Assembly: GCF_900182925.1 (NCBI RefSeq)
Contig: NZ_LT900024.1
Location: forward strand, 682,001 to 746,000
DNA length: 64,000 nucleotides
Direction of reading: 5' to 3'
Source of the DNA: Psychrobacter sp. LV10R520-6
GTDB taxonomy: Bacteria > Pseudomonadota > Gammaproteobacteria > Pseudomonadales > Moraxellaceae
Part shown: in pieces, positions 57,221-64,000 of the stretch
How the letters are laid out: every line of letters begins with the position of its first letter
Position numbering within the stretch: the stretch's first letter is position 1
The notes under the pieces: generated by a model
The model's database searches: none
The model's input: only the letters and a program-made list of their open reading frames with translations
Told to the model about the DNA's origin: nothing
Translations under genes and position numbers: made by a program

Positions 57221-58675
57221 TTATTTAAACATTCGATAAGCATCACAACCTTTTTGAAAGCCGTTATCGCAAGACTTACCAAACCACTCCGTGGCAGTAA
57301 CCTTACTTTTGCGAACCCCTTTACCCTCATAGTACATTATTCCCAGAAAAAGCTGAGAGGCAGCATCTCTTTGATTGGCTCCTTTTCTAAACCACTTCGC
57401 AGCCTCAGCATAGTCCTGTCGAACACCCTTGCCGTTATAGTACATATATCCGAGTGTGTATTGAGAGCCGGAATTCCCTTGATTAGCAGCCTTTTCATGC
57501 CACTTATGTGCTTTAAAATAATCCTGTTTAACATCCTTACTACTATAGTACATATACCCAAGAATAAATTGAGCGCTAGCATCCCCTTGATTAGCGGCTT
57601 TTTCATACCACTTCACAGCCTCAGCATAGTTCTGTCTAACACCCTTGCCATCTTGGTATATTACAGCAAGCTTCAATGCCGCCATAAGGTTCTCTTGATT
57701 AGCGGCTTTTTCATACCATTCAACTGCTTTAGCGCTATCCTGAAGCACGCCATTACCAAGAAAGTACATTAAGCCTAAAACGTATTGAGCGTTAGAATTG
57801 CCTTGATTGGCAGGTCCTTCATACCATCTAAATGCTTTAAAGTAATCCTGTCTAACCCCTTTACCCTCATAATACATCTCTCCAAGCTTCACTTCAGCCT
57901 TGGCATTGCCTTGGTTAGCTGCTTTTTGAAACCATTCAAATGCTTTAGTATTATCCTGAGGTACGCCATTGCCTTCTCTATATACAAATCCAAGATTGAG
58001 TTGAGCATCAGCATTGCCTTGATTAGCTGCTTTTTCATACCACTCAAACGCTTTTGCATAGTCTTGGCGAATACCTGAACCTTCTTCGTACATAGACCCT
58101 AGTATATTTTGAGCCTCAATATGTCCTTGGTTGGCTGATCTTTGAACCAGTTTAAACGCTTTAATATTATCCTGAGGCAACCCCTTGCCAAGGGAGTACG
58201 TTAAACCTAGCATGTATTCAGCATCAGCATTGCCTTGATTAGCTGCTTTTTCATACCACTCAAACGCTTTTGCATAGTCTTGGCGAATACCAGTGCCAGA
58301 AGAATACATTGCTCCAAGTTTTAATTGAGCGTCAACGTTGCTTTGGTTAGCTGCTTTTTGAAACCTTTCAAATGCTTTAGTATCATCCTGACGAACGCCA
58401 GTACCATTAGTAAGCATTGCCTCAAGATTAAACTGAGCTTTAGTGTTGCCTTGGTTAGCTGCTTTTTGAAACCATTCAAATGCTTTGGTATTGTCCTGAG
58501 GTGCACCTTCGCCCTTGTAGTACATTACTCCAAGATTATATTGAGCAGAAGCATTACCTTCATGAGCTAACCGTTGGTTTTGGGTAAAGTCCATCGCTAT
58601 AGCTGATAGAGACAATAACGTTGTTACTAAAAAGGTTATCAATTTGCGTATGACTGAGTTTTGCAGCAGTGACAT
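57221..58675 (-). CDS. Sel1-repeat protein, exported
   Basis: 484 aa. Signal peptide of about 27 residues (VIRKLITFLVTTLLSLSAIA). Twelve tandem 36-residue Sel1 repeats, each on the pattern A-x-LG-x-MY-x-G-x-GV-x-QD-x-KA-x-WY-x-KAANQ. They form a solenoid for protein binding in the periplasm. The DNA repeats are 108 bases; repeats 3 and 5 are nearly identical at DNA level (blocks 216 bases apart), showing recent duplication or conversion. Sel1 proteins near mobile genes can be effectors or stress adaptors; no partner is evident here. Confidence 0.92.
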   Translation of the reverse strand: MSLLQNSVIRKLITFLVTTLLSLSAIAMDFTQNQRLAHEGNASAQYNLGVMYYKGEGAPQDNTKAFEWFQKAANQGNTKAQFNLEAMLTNGTGVRQDDTKAFERFQKAANQSNVDAQLKLGAMYSSGTGIRQDYAKAFEWYEKAANQGNADAEYMLGLTYSLGKGLPQDNIKAFKLVQRSANQGHIEAQNILGSMYEEGSGIRQDYAKAFEWYEKAANQGNADAQLNLGFVYREGNGVPQDNTKAFEWFQKAANQGNAKAEVKLGEMYYEGKGVRQDYFKAFRWYEGPANQGNSNAQYVLGLMYFLGNGVLQDSAKAVEWYEKAANQENLMAALKLAVIYQDGKGVRQNYAEAVKWYEKAANQGDASAQFILGYMYYSSKDVKQDYFKAHKWHEKAANQGNSGSQYTLGYMYYNGKGVRQDYAEAAKWFRKGANQRDAASQLFLGIMYYEGKGVRKSKVTATEWFGKSCDNGFQKGCDAYRMFK

Positions 58676-58810
58676 GGTATGTCTCTATTTATGAATTTGG
58701 AAGATTATGAAGTTACTCTCATGTTAGCAGATCTATTTTTTAGCACTCGGCTCGGCGACTTTTTTACCCTTAAAATCATTTGTCATAATCTAATTTATAC
58801 ACTTAAAATG

Positions 58811-59272
58811 TTATCTAATTGAAAAACCGTCAATTGGATAACGAGATTTAAAAGCAATGTTAGTTAAGCCATGTGGACCACGAGCAGCTAAAATCAATGT
58901 AAGACAATATGAAAAATAGTATCTTGCATTAGTTGCATCCAAGGCTCTTTCTCTATACTCAATATCAAATGAGTCTAAATTAGCAGCTTCCTCACATACC
59001 AATACAATAAAGTTTGGTTTAGATACTTCTCTATTTAAGATTATTCCATTTCTCAATCCATTTTTAGGTAAAACACCTTCTTTTTCTAGAGTCTTTCCAG
59101 AAAACAAAATTAAGCTATGTGACATTTGCTCCCTTTGCTTTGCATTACTATTCTCTAGAATATCACACCATTCAGACATCGATTTTGAGCCAACATCATT
59201 AGCATATTTGTACTTCTTCAAAGTAAGCACTATATAAACAACAATACCAGCAACAACTAAACCAATCGACAT
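58811..59272 (-). CDS. Membrane-anchored protein of unknown function
   Basis: 153 aa with AGGAATT before the ATG. One N-terminal membrane helix (GLVVAGIVVYIVLTL) followed by basic residues, so the remaining domain is cytosolic. The domain has FIVLVCEEAANLDSFDIEYRERALDATNARYYFSYCLTLI. No recognised family; it is 135 bases upstream of the Sel1 gene on the same strand. Confidence 0.55.
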   Translation of the reverse strand: MSIGLVVAGIVVYIVLTLKKYKYANDVGSKSMSEWCDILENSNAKQREQMSHSLILFSGKTLEKEGVLPKNGLRNGIILNREVSKPNFIVLVCEEAANLDSFDIEYRERALDATNARYYFSYCLTLILAARGPHGLTNIAFKSRYPIDGFSIR

Positions 59273-59407
59273 TTTCTATAATTCCTATATTTTGTGTAAA
59301 TAAAACCAAGCTAACGCAATTAAGCGTGGACACAGATTGCGTTAGCTTGCTGAATTAAGTTGATTTGTTTTAACGATCATATTGCCTTCTGACATAAGTT
59401 CTATTTA

Positions 59408-59587
59408 TCAGTCCCAAAATTCATCGGTGACTTTAAGGTATACCCCAACGGAACCAGTTATTTCACCCTTTAAACCTATTAACAGACCACTTAAAATAGA
59501 CTGATATAATGGAACCATTTTAAACATACTATCCGTATTATCAAATAGATCCACTACTTTAGTATTTTTTAGCCAAATATCCGCCAT
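59408..59587 (-). CDS. Small protein of unknown function
   Basis: 59 aa from the ATG at 59587, overlapping the end of the 154-aa gene by 19 bases, so translation is probably coupled. It has VVDLFDNTDSMFKMVPLYQSILSGLLIGLKGEITG and a hydrophobic middle that could associate with membranes. Confidence 0.5.
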   Translation of the reverse strand: MADIWLKNTKVVDLFDNTDSMFKMVPLYQSILSGLLIGLKGEITGSVGVYLKVTDEFWD

Positions 59588-60033
59588 AATATCCAAAACA
59601 TGCTAGCCATTATAATCATAATGACTAATAACCACTTGGCCCAATAAGGGAGGAGCGGTTTTTTATAGCCCAAATTATTTAATTGGCTATCGACCCCACG
59701 TTGTAGGCTTTTAAAGTTTTGCTCTTCTGGGGTGGTTTTGACCCGGTTTTTTATTAGTCGCTCAGAGTCTTCTAGAACTTGCTCTCTATCAAAGCTAATT
59801 GCTCCGTTAGGAATGCCTTGTTTGCTAGCAATAGTATTTAACTTTTGCTGCTGCTTGACTTTAAGCTCGGTCTCATAAGCATCAATACGTATTTTGGCTG
59901 CATCCATGCTGATATTCTCATCAGCAGCCAAGGCCTTAATCGCCATAACTAGATTGTTTTTTTCGATCATCATGATGATCTCTTTTGGCAGTTTGGCGCT
60001 GACGGGTTTCGAGTTAGGATCAGAATTAAACAT
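59569..60033 (-). CDS. Plasmid-type membrane protein with L7/L12-like helical segment
   Basis: 154 aa with AAGGACA before the ATG. Residues about 15-55 (LPKEIIMMIEKNNLVMAIKALAADENISMDAAKIRI) follow the helix-turn pattern of the ribosomal L7/L12 C-terminal fold (I-x-A-I-K ... A-K-x-x-I). The middle is charged and helical. A C-terminal membrane helix (WAKWLLVIMIIMASMFWILW) anchors it. Such proteins recur on Moraxellaceae plasmids. Function unknown. Confidence 0.6.
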   Translation of the reverse strand: MFNSDPNSKPVSAKLPKEIIMMIEKNNLVMAIKALAADENISMDAAKIRIDAYETELKVKQQQKLNTIASKQGIPNGAISFDREQVLEDSERLIKNRVKTTPEEQNFKSLQRGVDSQLNNLGYKKPLLPYWAKWLLVIMIIMASMFWILWRIFG

Positions 60034-60260
60034 GGTTGTCCTTTATTTTTGTTTCTATTGTCTGCGGGTGTCAAAACGCTATACTTATAATACGGTTTAT
60101 TATAGCAACTTTATATCGTAACGTTATGACGGCAACTTTACGCCTACAATTTTATGACCGTGCAAATTTCAAGCAAAAAAATACCGCAATCACAGTGATG
60201 ATGGCGGTAAATGGTTCTTATTGATCATAAAGTATTAATTCATCAAGAGTCAGTGATGAC

Positions 60261-60791
60261 TTACAGGTCTTTCCAGCGTTGGATAGACTCTTTGATGACT
60301 TCTTTGGCCTCAGCTACATCACCCCATGATTCGACCACAGTAGTGCCTTTTTTCTTTAAGTCTTTATAGTGGCTAAAGTGAAAATGTAGTTGTTCAATAA
60401 TTTGCTTTGGTAAATCTTCTAAGCTGTTGTAAGCGTTACCGTTGTTACGATCATCGGCTGGCACGACCACAATTTTATCATCAACTTCGCCATCATCAAC
60501 AAACTTCATGACACCGATAACTTTGGCTTTTAAGAAAATACCCGTGGTTAATGGCTGCTCAGTAAGGATCAAAGCATCAAGCTCATCACCGTCTTCGTCA
60601 AGCGTTTGCGGAATGAAACCATAGTTGCATGGCTTAGCAAAAATCTGTGGGTCAATACGATCAAGCTCGAACACAGCCAGCTCGCGATTCCATTCAATTT
60701 TATGACTGCTACCGGTCGGGATTTCAATAACTACGTTGATAATACCGCCATCTACGTCGCCTGCATCTAAAATTTTATTAAAATCTGCCAT
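60261..60791 (-). CDS. ppa: Inorganic pyrophosphatase
   Basis: 176 aa with AGGAAC before the ATG. Family I enzyme: the metal-binding signature is DEDGDELDALILTEQPL (D-x-D-x-x-D), with EWNRELAVFELDR and KPCNYGFIP upstream and FVDDGEVDDKIV downstream. Length matches the hexameric bacterial enzyme. A 128-bp MITE lies upstream. Confidence 0.97.
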   Translation of the reverse strand: MADFNKILDAGDVDGGIINVVIEIPTGSSHKIEWNRELAVFELDRIDPQIFAKPCNYGFIPQTLDEDGDELDALILTEQPLTTGIFLKAKVIGVMKFVDDGEVDDKIVVVPADDRNNGNAYNSLEDLPKQIIEQLHFHFSHYKDLKKKGTTVVESWGDVAEAKEVIKESIQRWKDL

Positions 60792-61001
60792 AAAGGGTTC
60801 CTATTTGCTTTTGTTATTAAAGGTTAGAGAGTGGTATGAATATCTATGAAAGCACGGTGAGGTTATGACCGCGCTTAATTTGTACTGACCGCGATTATAA
60901 CAAGTTTGGTTTAATTTTTCTCGCTATGCTTAAGTCTAAGCGCGCACGATATTATGCAAAATAAGACTCAAGTTATGGCTGCTAATACTGTATATAGAAT
61001 A

Positions 61002-61129
61002 CGCGACTCTCAACTTAATAGGGGCTATCGTAGGCTGGCGCTTTTAGCCCAGCCAATCGTAACAATTTGCTAAAAACGCTGGGCTAAAGCCACAGCCTAC
61101 GCCAAAAATTATGGGAGTTGAGAGTGGAG
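61002..61129. mobile_element. 128-bp MITE, copy 1
   Basis: Flanked by the 9-bp direct repeat tatagaata (60993-61001 and 61130-61138). Ends cgcgactctcaact and agttgagagtggag form an imperfect inverted repeat. The interior holds tagcccagc/gctgggcta-type palindromes. It lies in the 373-base gap between ppa and lipB. Confidence 0.85.
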
Positions 61130-61164
61130 TATAGAATATAAGAAAGAAAACAGTTTCAAAACCG

Positions 61165-62097
61165 CTATTTTGACGCTATTGGACGCAATTCGATTAGCCC
61201 AGCATGACGCTGAGCAACATTGTCAATCAACTTTTGGGTGACTTGCTCATAGCTTAGTTGCTCGGCCCCTTTTTTATTTTTTTTATCCATTGCATCCTTC
61301 ATGGCGGTAAAGTCAGCGAGTCGTAGCATCTGCATACCGGCATAGCCGCACGGGTTGATGGCGTTAAATGCGGATAAATCACAATCTACGTTCAGCGCGA
61401 TACCGTGATAGCTAAAGCCATGCTTAATCTTAAAGCCTAGCGAGGCAATTTTACCTAGCATAATGGCACTGTTATTATCAGCAGCAGCAGCTGGTGTTTC
61501 AGGTTTATCACCACTATCAATCTTGCTATCAATATTGGACATATCAGCATACGAGCTATTGTATAAATATACGCCTGGCGCATCACGGCGTGCATGGGCG
61601 CTTATATTTGTATCAGTATTAGCACTGAAATTAGCACTGGTATTAGCAGATGAGTCTAGTGCACCTGATGATTGATTATTTAGGCAGTCATTGACCACAT
61701 CCTCGATAGCTTGCTCCGCATGTGTAACTAGATTGCGTACACTCCAACCCAAACTGTGTAAGTCAAACAGCCAATAAATTACCAGTTGCCCGTGTCCGTG
61801 CCATGTCACTTGCCCACCCCGATCGGTCTTGATAATAGGGGTGTCAGTATGTTGTAAGATATGTTCTTCTTTGCCTGCTTGCCCTAAGGTGTAGACGTCA
61901 TTATGGTCGACTATCCATAGCTCATCGGGAGTCCGCAAGCCTTGCTGTTTTTTTAAGGCGATACGTTCTAAGGTACGCTGTAGCATGGCATGATGGGTGG
62001 GATTATAATCAGCAGCTATCAGCGATTTACTAATAAGGCTGTCATTAATAAAGTGATCATTAACTTTTCGCTCTGTGTTTGCTATTGAGTTTGGCAT
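61165..62097 (-). CDS. lipB: Octanoyl-[acyl-carrier-protein]:protein transferase (lipoate biosynthesis)
   Basis: 310 aa. It moves octanoate from ACP to lipoyl domains such as those of AceF. Motif RGGQVTWHGHGQLVIYWLFDL is present; the acyl-thioester Cys and partner Lys lie in NPCGYAG and GKIASLGFKI. An insertion of about 65 residues (roughly 145-210), rich in Ser/Asn/Ala, lies before the catalytic lysine and makes it longer than E. coli LipB (213 aa). lipA is not in the window. No good ribosome site was seen before the ATG. Confidence 0.94.
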   Translation of the reverse strand: MPNSIANTERKVNDHFINDSLISKSLIAADYNPTHHAMLQRTLERIALKKQQGLRTPDELWIVDHNDVYTLGQAGKEEHILQHTDTPIIKTDRGGQVTWHGHGQLVIYWLFDLHSLGWSVRNLVTHAEQAIEDVVNDCLNNQSSGALDSSANTSANFSANTDTNISAHARRDAPGVYLYNSSYADMSNIDSKIDSGDKPETPAAAADNNSAIMLGKIASLGFKIKHGFSYHGIALNVDCDLSAFNAINPCGYAGMQMLRLADFTAMKDAMDKKNKKGAEQLSYEQVTQKLIDNVAQRHAGLIELRPIASK

Positions 62098-62518
62098 TAG
62101 GGTCGCCGTATTATGTTTTTAACAGTGATGAAACGGATTGATTACTATCATTGAGTTTAGCAGTTTTTAAACCCATCACTCAAATTTAAATTGAAGCCCA
62201 GTAAAGACTGATACTGAAAATATGATTACTAAAGATATGGCTATTAATAAAGCAGTTATTAAAGACCCCTTACTAAAAAGTCGTCATTAAAAAGCTGTCA
62301 TTCAAAAACGGTTACTAAAAAATGCCCTAATAATAGCCTAGCGACTAAAACTTGGCGGCGTTCATGTATACAAACCCACCAGTTAGCCAAACGTGCTTTT
62401 CATTCGCCATTCAATACGCTACATTGAATAGTGATTAATGGATTTATCTCCAGACTTAATGCTTAGGCATCACTACTAAAGTACCTTACGATAAATATAG
62501 AGTTTTGTTTTAAGTATA
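62098..62518. other. Region between lipB and the aldehyde dehydrogenase gene
   Basis: 420 bases without a gene. At 62225-62330 the sequence is a run of degenerate short repeats (cattaaaaagctgt, cattcaaaaacggt, tactaaaaaatg). The two genes are divergent, so both promoters lie here or at the MITE. Confidence 0.4.
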
Positions 62519-62646
62519 CGCGACTCTCAACTTAATAGGGGCTATCGTAGGCTGGCGCTTTTAGCCCAGTCAATCGTAACAATTTGCCAAAAACGCTGGG
62601 CTAAAGCCACAGCCTACGCCAAAAATTATGATAGTTGAGAGTGGGG
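62519..62646. mobile_element. 128-bp MITE, copy 2
   Basis: Same length and orientation as copy 1, differing at about six positions. Flanked by the 11-bp direct repeat ttttaagtata (62508-62518 and 62647-62657). It ends 47 bases before the ATG of the aldehyde dehydrogenase gene, so it may affect that promoter. Confidence 0.88.
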
Positions 62647-62693
62647 TTTTAAGTATATAATTTTGACTCTAGGACGCATGACAAGGACGACAC

Positions 62694-64000
62694 ATGACAG
62701 CCAATAACGAAATTAATAGTACTCAAAGCAGCAGCAACCAAAGCAGCGACAATCAAACCACGAGCGATGCTGACCATTCGCTTAGTACCATTACCACTAC
62801 CGAGCAGCTAAAGGCTCAGTTTTCGCGCTTGCAAGCGCTGAGCCGTACCCAGCCTATAGTTGATTGGGCGACTCGAGAGACTCAATTAGACAATCTAGAA
62901 ATGATGCTCAGTGACAATCAAAAAGATATCGCTCAAGCCATCAGCGCGGACTTCGGCTATCGTAGCGAGTCAGAAACCCAGTTTGCAGAACTATTCCCAA
63001 GCTTTGCCGGTATCAGTCACGCTAAAAAGAACGGTAAAAAATGGATGAGAACTCGGCGTGTAGGCACCTCAGCACTTTATATGCCTGCTCATAACGAAAT
63101 TCAGCCGCAGCCACTAGGCGTGATAGGTATTATGGTGCCATGGAACTATCCGCTATATCTAGCGATAGGACCGATGATTGATGCGCTAACGGCGGGCAAT
63201 CGAATTATGATTAAGATGAGCGAGGCTGCGCCCCAATTTGCAGAAGCCTTTGCAGAAGCGGTTGCGCATTACTTTTCACCGGATATGGTGAGTGTGGTGC
63301 TGGGTGAAGTCGATATCGCCGAAGCTTTTAGCAAACTGCCCTTTGACCATTTGCTCTATACCGGCTCTACTGAAGTGGGCAAAAAAATCATGGCTGCTGC
63401 CGCCCCCAACTTAACGCCAGTTACGCTTGAGCTTGGCGGTAAGTCGCCAGTGATTGTACTGGATGATGCCAACCTTGAAGCTGCGGTCAATCGGGTGATG
63501 ATGGGTAAAACGCTTAATGCTGGTCAAACCTGTGTCGCGCCTGATTATGTCCTAATTCAGCGCCAGCATCATCAGCGTTTTATTAGCTTAGCAAAAGAGT
63601 GGATGCAAGAACACTATCCTAATATTGGCGATAACCCAGACTATAGCCATATCATTAACAACCAACAATTTAAGCGAGTACAAGGCTATCTCGACAGCCT
63701 ACCAGCTGAGGGCGTACACCCGCTAACCGATGTTGAGTCTAACGTTGAGACACGTTTGATGCCGCCGCTTATCGTGACGGAACCTGACCCAACCAGTAAG
63801 CTGATGCAAAATGAGATTTTTGCACCAATTGTACCCTTGATGCATTATGAGACTCTGGATGAGGCCATTGACTTTATTAATGCGCGTCCACGGCCATTGG
63901 CGCTATATGTTTTTGGTAAAAATGATCATGACATTGACCAAGTACGTACGCGTACAGTATCAGGCGGTGTCGCTATCAATGAAGTGCTCCTGCATTTGTT
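62694..64000 (+). CDS. Coniferyl aldehyde dehydrogenase-type enzyme, cut by the window end
   Basis: 435 codons run off the end at 64000; AAGGA lies before the ATG. A Ser/Asn/Thr-rich leader of about 30 residues precedes the dehydrogenase. It has PLGVIGIMVPWNYPLYLAIGP, FTGSTEVGK-type FDHLLYTGSTEVGKKI, VTLELGGKSPVIV and the catalytic Cys in LNAGQTCVAPDYVLI. It oxidises aldehydes with NAD(P)+; the class 3/CALDH-like sequence lacks a long N-terminal tetramer region. The substrate is not determined. Confidence 0.9.
   Translation, partial: MTANNEINSTQSSSNQSSDNQTTSDADHSLSTITTTEQLKAQFSRLQALSRTQPIVDWATRETQLDNLEMMLSDNQKDIAQAISADFGYRSESETQFAELFPSFAGISHAKKNGKKWMRTRRVGTSALYMPAHNEIQPQPLGVIGIMVPWNYPLYLAIGPMIDALTAGNRIMIKMSEAAPQFAEAFAEAVAHYFSPDMVSVVLGEVDIAEAFSKLPFDHLLYTGSTEVGKKIMAAAAPNLTPVTLELGGKSPVIVLDDANLEAAVNRVMMGKTLNAGQTCVAPDYVLIQRQHHQRFISLAKEWMQEHYPNIGDNPDYSHIINNQQFKRVQGYLDSLPAEGVHPLTDVESNVETRLMPPLIVTEPDPTSKLMQNEIFAPIVPLMHYETLDEAIDFINARPRPLALYVFGKNDHDIDQVRTRTVSGGVAINEVLLHL

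Noticed and set aside
57221..58675. Regular 108-base repeats taken as a CRISPR array
   Set aside because: They are in-frame Sel1 codons with no short repeats and spacers; no cas genes nearby.
52919..60200. Phage-type island integrated in dusB
   Set aside because: No integrase, no direct-repeat att sites found; the dusB break is an IS, not an att site, and the mob genes point to plasmid origin.

Overview
The window looks like chromosome from a Psychrobacter-type bacterium (Moraxellaceae, Gammaproteobacteria). This is inferred from the AT-leaning composition, the homodimeric-type aceE with aceF, the order rsmG-parA-parB, exbB-exbD-msbA-lpxK-kdsB and holB-pilZ, and the low-complexity insertions and tails in otherwise standard enzymes (thiolase, LipB, KdsB, AceE). 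No rRNA, tRNA or CRISPR array was seen.

Layout. 1-9800: a glycine-zipper stress-type protein, a decayed endonuclease/phosphatase remnant, a TetR regulator, a secreted protein of unknown role, and the C-terminal 1.2 kaa of a giant outer-membrane protein. The 5' end of the last gene is replaced by a broken IS607-type element that keeps an intact TnpB. 9800-16000: pyruvate dehydrogenase E1 and E2, then OmpW. 16000-22500: voltage-gated K+ channel, TerD protein, WYL regulator and a Lon-like protease, with several small repeats between them. 22800-33500: RsmG, ParA, ParB, an ExbB/ExbD proton channel, the lipid A/KDO genes msbA-lpxK-kdsB, holB and pilZ. 33600-43800: PPK2, then a divergent thiolase / FabG4 / MaoC set with the same layout as mycobacterial fadA2-fabG4-htdX, a CX4R phosphatase-like protein, a serine hydrolase and a Na+/H+ antiporter. 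44000-50000: IlvD, a protein of unknown function, a HIT protein and a BCCT transporter. 50200-52900: dusB split by an IS3-type element. 53000-60050: an AT-rich accessory island with a HEPN-type protein, small membrane proteins, a mobilization-gene pair with a deleted relaxase and a possible oriT, and a Sel1-repeat protein. 60200-64000: ppa, lipB and a truncated aldehyde dehydrogenase.

The most notable non-coding content is several families of small repeats. A 128-bp MITE occurs twice with clear 9- and 11-bp target duplications. A 324-bp MITE sits exactly in the stop codon of the K+ channel gene. A dispersed 84-149-bp intergenic repeat occurs at least five times, abutting genes and once splitting exbB from exbD. 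A 96-bp inverted-repeat unit follows pilZ. The best candidates for poorly described biology are the island gene cluster at 53944-56248 and the stand-alone TnpB with its 3' guide-RNA-like region.
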